DNA from: Sepioteuthis lessoniana
Taxonomy: Eukaryota; Mollusca; Cephalopoda; Myopsida; Loliginidae
Reading direction: 5' to 3'
DNA length: 64,000 bases
Assembly: GCA_963585895.1 (NCBI GenBank)
Contig: OY757912.1
Coordinates: 79,022,581-79,086,580 of the forward strand
The notes under the pieces were generated by a model. It worked only from the letters and a program-made list of their open reading frames with translations. It searched no databases and was not told the origin of the DNA. Of the stretch, positions 22,840-32,269 are shown in pieces. Numbering within the stretch: the stretch's first letter is position 1; the number at the start of each line of letters is the position of its first letter. The position numbers were made by a program, and so were the translations under genes.

Positions 22840-23475
22840 GATGGGATCCCGAAGGACCCGTACCATAGACGCCATGGGCAGGAAGAGGAGGGAAGAATGA
22901 CTCCAACGTTACCCCCTTTCGTACGACCACTCTCGCTGCATTCACCCACCTTTTGTCGAATGTTATGCGATCCAAGCGTTTTCTATCGCATCTGATTTTG
23001 ACCCTAAGCTGATGCGTAAAATACAAAACCAGATCACGATGAGAAAAGTTTGCATCATCATACAATCCCTTCTTTCAGGTCGTCCAAATCACCATTGTAG
23101 CTACAGCTAGGATCACGAGAAACAACACACGCTTGTCACCCTGAAACGGAGGTAAAACGTTGTCTACGACGTAACCAACGTCAAGCAGCACGAGCTTCTT
23201 GGGTTCGATGCGAGCCGTCTACTCCCCGACGTGATCCCAGAACGGGCGGACTCGCTCGCAGTAGTAGAAGGCGCGCTCAGCCGTTTCTTCTAAACCACTG
23301 CCGCTGCGAGCACAATCGGGCATGTCTGCCAGGCCCGCTTTGAAGTTCAAGCCGAGAAGGGGCAATGTATTCCGTGCAAGTTGCCAGGTGAGCGAGAACT
23401 CGGAGTGGTTCAAGAACCTCGATCCTGGCGCCCAATTCCAGTGGGAACGGATCTCCTAGCCGCTCACTAAGAAAA
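22840..23475 (-). pseudogene. Tx1-like LINE ORF2 C-terminus (zf-RVT region), broken
   Basis: GC-rich minus-strand coding remnant lying between the two inverted repeats. The residues LARNTLPLLGLNFKAG, ADMPDCARSGSGLEETAERA and FYYCERVRPFWDHVGE match the zinc-binding region downstream of reverse transcriptase (zf-RVT) in Tx1/L1-type LINEs. It continues through LVLLDVGYVVDNVLPPFQG and RKRLDRITFDKRWVNAA to a stop near 22840. In-frame stops follow DHVGE and IWTT. A Cys and a His of the expected zinc ligands read Ser (CARS) and Arg (ERAF). No catalytic RT core is present. The family call rests on recalled motif resemblance. Confidence 0.65.
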
Positions 23476-23476
23476 G

Positions 23477-23667
23477 TGTAAAAATAAGGGAATAAAACCA
23501 ACTTTTTCTTGTTATACAAATTTTCCCCAAGGTTTTTGTATTTTGCATTTTTAAATATCCATCGCTAATATCACCCGTCATTGTCCTGATGATGGTTCAG
23601 TAGAACCGAAACGCTATAGTGCCGACTTCTCAATAAATCTCTCCTTCCACTTGGATTACCTTGTTAC
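23477..23667 (-). repeat. Right ~200-bp inverted terminal repeat with hammerhead-like motif
   Basis: Mate of 21975-22179. Ends GGATTACCTTGTTAC. Beyond it lies ordinary flank with a GATTGATTGA run. Confidence 0.85.
23582..23627 (+). ncRNA. Hammerhead-like motif, cleavage site mutated
   Basis: Same CTGATGA / GGTTC-AGTA-GAACC / GAAAC / GC-TATA-GT arrangement as 22015-22060, but the U16.1 position reads C (GTGCC in place of GTGTC), which breaks the A15.1-U16.1 pair and should abolish cleavage. Confidence 0.5.
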
Positions 23668-23719
23668 CAATTTTTCTCTACATATTGTCGGATTGCAATC
23701 AATTATTTACTTCCATTGA

Positions 23720-24090
23720 TTGATTGACTTCAATGGCAGCTCAACCTGTCAATGGTTTTGTGCGTATAGATTAGGGAATCGCGTTTATCTTTATGTTTTC
23801 TATATAATTGTTTTTAAAAGAATTTTCCACACGATACTACTGAAAACGAATAATTCCCAAAACAGATCTATATGACCCATGGATGAGGCCCTAAAAAATA
23901 CTACCACTGCTGGTCAGAGTGGACTTGGGAGTAGTGGCATTGAAAGTGTACTCTATACACACTAGATCTCCAGAACTGAAGCCTCACGATCAGTTATCAT
24001 TTTTTAAGAGGGATCTTACCCTCTTTGCAGGGGAATACAGGCAGCGTATTCTCTGTACCGCTGATCGGTTACGGAGGCTAATTGACTCTC
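23720..24090 (-). mobile_element. Divergent element-D fragment with head
   Basis: A diverged tail (GACTTCAATGGCAGCTCAACC), one internal repeat, then a D head from 23875 (ACCCATGGATGAGGCCC, CCACTGCTGGTCAGAGTGG) to about 24070. Confidence 0.6.
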
Positions 24091-24110
24091 ACTCCAAAGT
24101 ATGTATATAT

Positions 24111-24415
24111 TTATCAACCCCCTCCTTACAAAGAGAATGCGACACAAGGTTATTTTTTTAAAGTGGAGTTTAACAGGTTTCAATTCAGAGTTGTCCTTCT
24201 CCTAGACTGGTTTTCGTACCAAGGTCAAAGAGCCCAATATGCTCTACAATTTACATGTCTTCAATTTACCTATAGCTAGAGGCAGAATAATTGGATTCAT
24301 ACCTCTCCTGATGGCATTAGCGCTATATGAAATAGAGACAGCCTTGTCCAGAGTTTGAACTCGGGCGGTCGTGTCCACTTCCTACGCCGGTAACCTTTAC
24401 CCTACGAATGCTTCC
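24111..24415 (-). mobile_element. SINE A, diverged
   Basis: Tail ATCAACCCCCTCCTTACAAA, body TTAACAGGTTTCAATTCAGAG, box B complement AGTTTGAACTCGGGCGG, head end TTTACCCTACGAATGC. Older than most copies. Confidence 0.7.
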
Positions 24416-24694
24416 CATGTATGAATCTTTTTTGTCAATAAGTGTAGAAAGTTTGGAATGAAATTCGACGGAATGAGAAAGATCAAATTGACATGTTTCT
24501 CTAGATTGTCTCACGACATCCAATTTAGGACCCAAAACAGATTTACATTATAAGGGAGAACAGCTGAAATAGTAGCAAATATAATGCAAGGTTGAGTGGG
24601 GGTGATATAAAGACATTGGTTAATAGATTTATGTACGAAGTTATCCAGTTTTACCGTAACATTTCACGTAATTTTGTAACTAAAAATATGAATC

Positions 24695-24910
24695 CAAAGG
24701 TCGTTTAACAAGTTCTAAACCTCACCAAGAAAGAGGAACCATAACTGTACATCTCTGATGTGATAGCATAATACCGCTTCTTATAAAACTAGAAAAACTA
24801 ATTCAGATTTCTGTCTTTATTTCTGTGTCGGTAAGGCCCATACAAAGGAGAGAGAGATTTTCGACGAATCTAAAATCTGGTTGGGGTTAAGAACGTATTG
24901 AACGAACCCC
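24695..24910 (+). mobile_element. Mariner-type MITE, ~215 bp
   Basis: AAAGGTCGTTTAACAAGTTC on the left and GTTAAGAACGTATTGAACGA on the right are diverged inverted repeats of the type at 1081-1284. Confidence 0.6.
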
Positions 24911-24919
24911 CTCCCTCCC

Positions 24920-24970
<51 letters not shown>

Positions 24971-24991
24971 CATACACACACACACACACAC
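24905..24991. repeat. (CT)n(CA)n compound microsatellite
   Basis: CCCT/CT tract followed by a short CA run. Confidence 0.9.
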
Positions 24992-24994
24992 TCA

Positions 24995-25650
24995 GTTTGC
25001 TCACTCGACTGGGACTGTAGAATACACCGACTGCATCTCTACAGAGGGTTAAGACCCCCCCCCAATGAGAGTCTTTGATATGACACTAAACAATCTGATG
25101 GTGAGTTTGGGGCTTTGGGGAATGCAGAGTACCCCTTCATTTCCATTGCTCCTTGGTCCACTCTGGCCCGGAGTGGTAGCACCTGATAGGGCCCTATCTA
25201 TGGGTTAAATAGAACTAACGGCATACTTAAGTTAAACTGAATTGTTTGATTAAACTGAATAGCTTGAAGTATAAATGCTTTTGACAATTAAACCGTACTT
25301 ACATTTAGACTGCGTGCTTATGCTAAACTGAATTATTTGAAATGGAACTGTTTTTGACATTGAAACTGTACTCACACTAAACTGAATTGTTTAATATAAA
25401 AATTATTTTACATTTAACTGTGTATAAACAAAATCCGCATTTATAATAAACTGAATTAGCTGAATTAGAACTGCTTGACTAAACTGAATAGCTTGAAATA
25501 GAAATGTTTTTCACGATTAAACTGTACTTACATTTAAACTGCGTACTTATCCTAAACTGAATGGTTTAAAATTGAACTATTTGTTTAGAAATGGATTTGG
25601 CGTTAAATAACCTACAAAGGTTGATATGCCATAAAACCCAACCAACCAAC
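24995..25650 (+). mobile_element. Element D, single head with ~7 internal repeats
   Basis: The head starts near GCTCACTCGACTGGGACTGT, contains CCACTCTGGCCCGGAGTGG (25160), then alternating AAACTGAATTGTTTGA and AAACTGTACTTACA units, and the tail hairpin at 25590-25640 followed by CCAACCAACCAACC. Confidence 0.85.
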
Positions 25651-25710
25651 CAATCACTCTCAGTGGGGACCCTCGCGTGAAAGAAACGGTGTGAAAGTAA
25701 GAGTACCTGA

Positions 25711-25715
25711 ATGTG

Positions 25716-25747
<32 letters not shown>

Positions 25748-25890
25748 AGTGTGTGTGTGTGTGTGCCTTTATGTTTGTGAATCCGCTGATGTGTGTGTGT
25801 GTGTGTGTGTGTGCATGTGTAAGCATGAGAGAGAGTTTGTGGATGCATACGCGTGTGTGTATATGTGTGTGTGTGTGTGTTTGTATGTCT
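25711..25890. repeat. (TA)n/(GT)n compound microsatellite
   Basis: Several GT runs separated by short irregular sequence. Open frames here are low-complexity artefacts. Confidence 0.9.
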
Positions 25891-26019
25891 GAGAGAATGT
25901 ATAAGTGTGCTTGTGTACTTGCATGTGTGCGTCAATGTATTCGCGAAAGAAACAAAAAAAGGATATTTTTTGTGAAAGAGAGAGAGAATTTATGAGACAG
26001 AAAGAGAGAGACATAGAGG

Positions 26020-26069
26020 AAGATAGATAGATAGAGAGAGAGAGAGAAAGAGAGAGAGAGAGCGCGCGC

Positions 26070-26097
<28 letters not shown>
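26020..26097. repeat. (GATA)(GA)n(CG)(GT)n microsatellite
   Basis: GA-rich tract passing into a GT run. Confidence 0.9.
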
Positions 26098-26106
<9 letters not shown>

Positions 26107-26214
26107 CAGAGAAAAAAATAGAAAAAATGTTGACCTGTTTCTTATTACACGGGTCATGTTTGCCTTTCGTTGAGTAAATGCCACAAAAATTTTATGTAAA
26201 TAAAGTAAACCTGT

Positions 26215-26217
<3 letters not shown>

Positions 26218-26267
<50 letters not shown>
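26218..26267. repeat. (TA)n, ~25 units
   Basis: Pure TA dinucleotide run. Confidence 0.9.
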
Positions 26268-26268
<1 letters not shown>

Positions 26269-26279
26269 GTACACTTAAG

Positions 26280-26870
26280 GGTACTTTTTAATTCTTGTTC
26301 AATTCTATGAAAGAGATTAGTTTTCGCTTGCACCGTTCTGAAAAATGTATTTTGTGTGTTGCTATGAAACTTTTATAAGTCTCCTGTTGTTCAAATAATC
26401 ATGTTAACTTTATTTTTTTCAATTACATTTAACTGTTCATATGAATAAGCATGATTCTCTTTAGAAATACTTGTATATCAAAAGGGAAGTTTTGTTTCTG
26501 TTTTGAGGGGTTGGAGGTTATTACATAAGTATATGAGTAAAACTACCAGGGTGTTAAAAATTCTCGGTTCATCCAAGAAGAAAATGATCCTTTTGTTGGG
26601 GATAGAGGTTAAAGAAATTGTGTGCAAGGCGTGTTGAACTGTAAGATAGAAAACATGTGTTTCTTTCAGGACTTTTTATCATACAGTTGTTTGTCGGATC
26701 AAGAACTTTTCATCTCTTTCTTGTATAACATTACTAAAATATGTGCCGTACTCTTCTGTGTATGTAAAGCATGCGTGTATAACGGGAACCCCAATTTCAG
26801 ACGAAAATTTCAAGAAAAAACAGTTACCTTGTACAATTCGTAGAACGGACACGTCTGAGACGAAAGGCCA
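26280..26870. other. Unassigned AT-rich sequence
   Basis: No gene or repeat recognised. The 73-codon open frame at 26622-26843 has no family resemblance. Confidence 0.5.
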
Positions 26871-26884
26871 CTAGATATGACCAA

Positions 26885-27099
26885 GAAAGGAATCTACGTG
26901 GTCCAGTGGTTCAAGCGCAGGAATGCGTAAGTGAGTTCGAACGCCAGTCCCACTTTCGGACCAATAACCTTGGGAAAGGTATGAACCCCTTGTCTCGTCA
27001 GCTACAGGTTGAATAGTACCACTACAGTTCTTTAGTAAGGAAAGGCTGTGGCATTAAACAACTCACAAAGGGTGGTGTGCCATTAAACAAAAAAAAAAC
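26885..27099 (+). mobile_element. SINE B, with 12-bp target-site duplication
   Basis: tRNA-like head CGTGGTCCAGTGGTTCAAGC and GAGTTCGAACGCC, body TTGGGAAAGGTATGAACCCC, tail hairpin GTGGCATTAAACAACTC...GTGGTGTGCCATTAAAC then poly(A). The direct repeat AGATATGACCAA flanks it at 26873-26884 and 27100-27111. Confidence 0.9.
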
Positions 27100-27374
27100 A
27101 GATATGACCAAAATGAGTTTATCATGAAGATTCTTCTGGATAAAAATGCGCTGTATAAACATCAGGAATGGATAGATAGTCCAGGAGAATTGTCTCTGGG
27201 GTGTGGAATAGATCAGCATAGATCCTATTCACACTTTAATTCTCCAAGAATTATCGGTTTGATAATCACATTGGCGACACTGATAGTCACCAAGCATCGT
27301 TGATTCTGACATTTTATTTTGTTATTGTCATCTATTTGTTCAAATACACGTCCTCACAAGCTATACACTCTTGA

Positions 27375-27735
27375 AACACAGTTTAATTGTCAAAAAACAT
27401 TTCTATTTAAACCTATTCAGTCTATTCAAACAGTTCTAATTCAGCTAATTCAGTTTAGTATAAGTACAGATTTTGTTTCTACGCAGTTAAATGTGACAAC
27501 AGTTCAATATTAAACAATTCAGTTTAGTGTAAGTATAGTTTACAAGTCAAAAATAGTTCCATTTTAAACAATTAAGTTTAGCATACGCACGCAGTTTAAA
27601 TGTAAGTATAGTTCAATAGTCAAAAACATTTCTATTTAAGCTATTCTGTTTACTCCGTTTTAATTCAAACAATTCAGTTTAGCATAATCATGCAGTTTAG
27701 TTCTGTTTAACCCATAGATAGGGCCCTATCAGGTG
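27375..27735 (-). mobile_element. Element D internal-repeat block, near-duplicate of 21290-21650
   Basis: Carries the internal repeats and the first part of a head (CCCATAGATAGGGCCCTATC), then stops. The order and wording of the units match 21290-21650 almost exactly. The tail hairpin is absent. Confidence 0.8.
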
Positions 27736-28023
<288 letters not shown>

Positions 28024-28161
28024 TTCCGTTTCCTAACTGTAGGTTGTAACTGTGCATTTCAAACTGCCAATGTTTTAAACGCAATCGGAAATTACCTGAT
28101 TAAAGATTGCCTTCATCAGTCATTTTTATTTCAGTTGAAATCTTTGATCTCCCACCTCTAT

Positions 28162-28556
28162 CATGAAGGTACTGAAAGTGCATATTTGGCAAGTAATATT
28201 TTGGTAGTTTATGAATAACAAAAACGCAGCGGAAACAGCTTTAAAAATTTGTAGTTTTTTTTTTTTTTTTATGGCCAAGGTGTCGTTATTGTTCGCCAAG
28301 TCAGAAAAATCACGCAGCAAAAAAATATTGGATTTAAGCTGGTTTATTTTACCCCATCCACAATATTCATCAGACCTTGCACCAATTGATTTCCATTTTT
28401 ACAAAAGGCACCGAACGACAACAAATTTTCTACCGAAAATCAGTTTTGGAAAACTTCTGGAGCTCAAAATCGGCCGAATTTTACTCAAGACAAATGATCA
28501 AGCTATCTGAAAAATGGCGAGAGGTGATTCAAAACAATGTCGAATATACTAATTAA
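28162..28556 (+). pseudogene. Mariner transposase, internally deleted
   Basis: The N-terminal part (KVHIWQVIFW then a stop, then FMNNKNAAETALKIC) matches the first helix-turn-helix region of mariner transposases. It then jumps, across a poly(T) run near 28256-28270, to the C-terminal catalytic region: ILPHPQYSSDLAPIDFHFY, where the second Asp-containing motif is DLAP..D. A frameshift follows near 28420, after which SSKSAEFYSRQMIKLSEKW and a stop at 28554-28556 complete the usual mariner C-terminus. Roughly two thirds of the protein is missing, including the first catalytic Asp. No terminal inverted repeats were recognised. Confidence 0.8.
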
Positions 28557-28602
28557 AACTAAATTCATTGTTAAATTATTCATTATTAAATTATATTTGA
28601 TA

Positions 28603-29024
28603 TACCCTTGGGAAAGGTATGAATCCAATTATTCTCCCTCCAGCCATGGGTAAATAGTAGGACAGACTAGGTTCTTCAGCCTTGGTGAGGCAACTAGTTT
28701 AGGAGAAGGAAAACTCTGAATTCAAACCTGTTAAACTCCGCTTAAAAACTGACCTTGTGTTATATCCTGTCCGAGCGGAGGGGTTGGTAAATATGATAAA
28801 TAAGTACAGAACAAACTGTTTTTAATAAAAAGCTATTTTTCTCTAACGTACAAATACCAGTATTTTACTATTTTTCGTTGGTTTCTTTGTTTAATGGCAT
28901 ATCAACTCTTTTTAGGTTATTTAATGCCAAATCCATTCTCCTAAAAGAACAGTGGTGGTACTATTTAACCGATAGCTGACCTTGTGTCATATCCTGCCAG
29001 AGCAGAGGGGTTGGTAAATATGAT
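28603..29024 (+). mobile_element. Composite retroposon: SINE A 3' part + 83-bp flank + antisense SINE B piece + SINE A tail
   Basis: In order: 28603-28795 5'-truncated SINE A; 28796-28878 a segment matching the 3' flank of the SINE at 19.5 kb; 28879-28977 SINE B tail and body in antisense; 28978-29024 the last ~45 bp of SINE A. The whole is bracketed by AAATTATATTTGATA (28588-28602) and AAATTACATTTGATA (29025-29039), a 15-bp direct repeat with one difference, so it appears to have inserted as one unit. Confidence 0.75.
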
Positions 29025-29064
29025 AAATTACATTTGATAAAACAGAAATTATTTATAACTCAAC

Positions 29065-29066
<2 letters not shown>

Positions 29067-29097
<31 letters not shown>
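29067..29097. repeat. (TA)n
   Basis: About 15 TA units at the 5' edge of the RTE copy. Confidence 0.9.
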
Positions 29098-29099
<2 letters not shown>

Positions 29100-29197
29100 T
29101 TTCCTATTTTTAATTCTTCTAAGAACTGAGTCGAGTTCTTCTTTGGTGAAAGGACCTAGTTTAATGTCTAATTGCTAACGAATAATTCTGGTGATTG
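29098..29197 (-). mobile_element. Inverted 5' segment of the RTE copy (twin priming)
   Basis: Read on the minus strand this segment encodes QLDIKLGPFTKEELDSVLRR-IKNRK, the part of the RTE protein that should lie immediately upstream of the forward copy beginning at 29198. Its end (29098-29126) is the exact reverse complement of 29198-29226. Confidence 0.9.
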
Positions 29198-30680
29198 GTT
29201 CTTAGAAGAATTAAAAATAGGAAAGCTGCAGGGCTAGACGAGATCCCCCCAGAAGTATGGAAGACAAGACAATTCGACGATATACTGCTCCGGCAATGCA
29301 ACGCAGTCTATAGTCAAAATAAGATAGAAAGATGGATGAAGTGATGCATCCTTCCTTTCCCTAAACAAGGCGACCTCGGACTAGCCAAGAACTACCGAGG
29401 GATAACACTTACATCCATAGCAGCCAAAATCTACAATGCCCTACGACGAAACCGCATAGAACCCAAAATAGACAACATCCTTAGGAAAAACCAAAATGGC
29501 TTCCGGAGAAATAGATCCACAACCTCACAAATACTGACCATTCGTAGAATCCTTGAAGGCGTTCGGGCAAAAAACCTTTAGGCGACATTACTATTTGTCG
29601 ACTTTACCAAGGCCTTCGATTCCATACACAGAGGGAAGATGGAGCAAATCCTACTAGCATACAGCCTACTAAATGAAACCGTAGCAGCGATAATGATTCT
29701 CTACAGAAACACCAAAGTGAAAGTACGTTCACCAGATGGAGACACGGAATACTTCGACATTGTTGCAGGGGTACTACAAGGAGACACGCTAGCCCCCTAC
29801 CTCTTTATCATCTGTCTAGACTACGTGCTTAGAACTTCGATCGACAAAATCAGAGAAAATGACTTCGAGCTGACTAAGAGAAGAAGCAAAAGATACCCCG
29901 CAAAAACAATCACGGACGCCGACTACGCTGATGACCTTGCGTTACTGGCGAATACGCCTAATCAAGCAGGGACACTACTGCATAGTCTGGAACGAGCCGC
30001 AGCAGGCATTGGCCTCCATGTCAATGCACACAAAATTGAATATATGTGTTACAACCAAACGGGCAACATTGCCACACTAGACGGAGCCTCTCTAAAACTA
30101 GTTGACAAATTCACTTACCTAGGAAGTAGCGTCTCATCAACCGAAAAAGACATCGACACACGACTGATGAAGGCATGGACGACTATCGATAGGCTCTCGA
30201 TCATATGGAAATCAGACCTAACCGATAAAATGAAACGCAGTTTCTTCCAGGCAGCGGTTGTGTCGATACTGCTATATGGATGCACTACATGGACTAAACG
30301 GCTAACTAAACGGCTGGAGAAGAAACTAGACGGAAATTACACAAGATTGTTGAGAGCAGTATTGAACAAGTCCTGGCGACAAACACCCCACGAGACACCA
30401 ACTATACGGACAATTGCCCCCCACCACGAAAACTATACAAGTTAGACGAACCAGACACGCGAGACACTGCTGGAGAAGCAAGGACGAGCTCATAAGTGAT
30501 GTACTCCTATGGACCCCCACATATGGCCGTGCGAAAGCAGGACGACCAGCTCGAACATACATACAGCAACTATGTGAGGACACAGGATGTAATCCTGAAG
30601 ACCTGCCGGAGGCGATGAATGATAGGGAGAAGTGGTTAGAGAGGGTCAGGGATATCCGTACTGGCGGCACGACATGATGA
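29198..30680 (+). pseudogene. RTE-like LINE reverse transcriptase, longest copy
   Basis: Endonuclease/reverse-transcriptase-type LINE, RT and C-terminal part only. Visible blocks in order: LRRIKNRKAAGLDEIPPEVW, NYRGITLTSIAAKIYNAL, QNGFRRNRSTTSQILTIRR, LLFVDFTKAFDSI (motif A), VLQGDTLAPYLFI (motif B), YADD (motif C, 29924-29935), then YLGSSVSSTEKDIDTRL and AVVSILLYGCTTWT. Stops at about 29342 and 29579 break it, a small insertion duplicates KRL at 30296, and frameshifts near 30400 move the C-terminus (GRPARTYIQQLCEDTGC) to another frame. The longest intact stretch is 29639-30445. The 3' end is an (ATG)n run, as is usual for RTE-type elements with very short 3' UTRs. The endonuclease domain is missing because of 5' truncation. 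Confidence 0.9.
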
Positions 30681-30686
30681 TGATGA

Positions 30687-30736
<50 letters not shown>
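30673..30736. repeat. (ATG)n 3' tail followed by (TA)n
   Basis: Four to five GAT/ATG units that form the LINE tail, extended by about 24 TA units. Confidence 0.85.
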
Positions 30737-30739
<3 letters not shown>

Positions 30740-31215
30740 CATGTTTGACCAAATAAGAAAGACTCGTTTTGTCTACATGATTTTATGAAGATCCTTTCAA
30801 GTTTCCTAGTTAGTGTCTTGGTTTCAGGTTGGAATTAGTGGATGAATTTACCAAAATTGACCCGAGGGCTTTCGGACCTTTCATAGGCCATCATCAGGGG
30901 TTGCTTGCCTGTATAAAGAGTGTTTTTAAAGAGTTTTTGAAAGAGTTTTTAGGTTTTTTATAACATAACAAAATTACGTAAATGCAGAGTTGAATAAAAC
31001 TGTGATGGTGATGAATTTAAAAATAGAACACTATCAACGGAAATAGAATATTATCAAGAAATATAGAATATTTTTAAAAAAGCGTTCAGGACAATTTTTG
31101 GTAAAATCATCCAATAATTCCAACCAGAAACCAAGACAATTATCAAGAAACTTGAAAGGATCTTAATATGATTAAATGAATAAAATGTGTCTTTATTATT
31201 TAATCAAACATGCTT
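30737..31215. repeat. 480-bp unit with ~125-bp inverted ends and hammerhead-like block
   Basis: The left end AAGCATGTTTGACCAAATAA... (30737-30865) and right end (31085-31215) are diverged inverted repeats that share GATCCTTTCAAGTTTC and TCTTGGTTTCAGGTTGGAAT blocks. The left half continues into the hammerhead-like block at 30864-30905. The plan matches 21975-23667, but the loop is short and non-coding. Confidence 0.7.
30864..30905 (-). ncRNA. Hammerhead-like motif, degenerate
   Basis: On the minus strand CCTGATGA, helix II GGCCT-ATGA-AGGTCC, GAAA, then GCCCTCGGGTC, which allows a partial helix III and a UC cleavage dinucleotide. One helix III pair is mismatched and helix I pairing is not evident. 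Confidence 0.45.
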
Positions 31216-31247
31216 AAATGAAAGACTGCTTCCCAACTACACACACA

Positions 31248-31274
31248 AATATATATATATATATATATATATAG
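31248..31274. repeat. (TA)n
   Basis: About 13 TA units. Confidence 0.85.
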
Positions 31275-31356
31275 TCCAATAATTGAACACGTATATAGAG
31301 ATATCAGTAGATATCGATGCACACATTTAATTACATTTATATTTATACTTTAACCT

Positions 31357-31442
31357 GTATGTGTGTGTGTGTGTGTGTGTTTGTGTGTGTGTGTGCCTGT
31401 CTGTCTGACTACCTGTGTATGTCTCCGTAAGTTTCTTTCTTG

Positions 31443-31506
<64 letters not shown>
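31357..31506. repeat. (GT)n and (CT)n microsatellites
   Basis: A GT run at 31357-31395 and a pure CT run of about 30 units at 31446-31506. Confidence 0.9.
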
Positions 31507-31508
<2 letters not shown>

Positions 31509-31829
31509 GTGAGTCAATGTGTTTGCGTATTCCTGTTTATCAATCATCCTTTGTAAACAATTATAGCTTCAGGTAACTATTCTTAATTAAAATAATTTGC
31601 ACAAAATTTCGTTGCATGGTTTCATGTAAGTTCTTATTCGATAATAATTATAATCTACAGCCAAATATATATCTTCTATTAACTACTTCGAAATACTAAT
31701 TTCTAATGCTGATAATTGTCATGTCTTCATGGAACTTTTAGTAATTAATCCTACATAATACAAATAATTTGTACACAGTTATATGACTTCAAATATTTAT
31801 ATCTAATTCTAACTTACAAGCAAGTATTT
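31507..31829. other. Unassigned AT-rich sequence
   Basis: No gene or clear repeat. One ACAGTTATATGACTTCAAATA block (31776) resembles D-type internal repeats. Confidence 0.4.
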
Positions 31830-32050
31830 GTATTTGAATTCAGAGTTTTCATTCTCATGGACCGGTTGCCGTAACAAAACCTTGTTACGGCAACCGGTCT
31901 ATGAGAAGTCTATCTTACTATTTACCCATAGCTCGAGGGAGAATAATTAGATTCATTCTTTTCCCAATATTATTATAATTCTGCGAAATGCAAACTTGGA
32001 TCACCTTGTCCATGTTCTACAACTATAACCGTTATACCACAAACGCCTCC
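31830..32050 (-). mobile_element. SINE A copy with an internal foldback
   Basis: SINE A body and head are recognisable (CTACTATTTACCCATAGCTC at 31917, head end TATACCACAAACGCCTCC). Upstream, 31853-31877 and 31882-31906 are inverted repeats around a 4-nt loop built from the SINE's own GGTTGCC block, in place of the normal sequence. Confidence 0.7.
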
Positions 32051-32100
32051 AAGCAATTAAATATAGTTCACAATCGTTTTAAACAGTTAAACCACTTCAT

Positions 32101-32258
32101 AAAGTAAAGTTGGCAACCGTAGTCGGGGGCGACCCGAAGACTCCCTTTTCAATAGGTACTACACCGAGGCGTAAGGGAGGGCGCTACTCCTTTCCCTGGA
32201 TTGCTCCACTTTACCCTTGATATGTACCGTATATTGCTGTGTGTCTAATAAGAAAAAA
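32101..32258 (-). mobile_element. SINE C, 5'-truncated
   Basis: AAAGTAAAGTTGGCAACCGT then the usual body to about the TTGATATGTACC block. The tRNA-like head is missing. Confidence 0.75.
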
Positions 32259-32269
32259 ATCCTGATATC

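Noticed and set aside
30326..30742. 138-codon minus-strand frame opposite the RTE C-terminus
   Set aside because: Shadow of the plus-strand RTE coding sequence extended by the TA tract.
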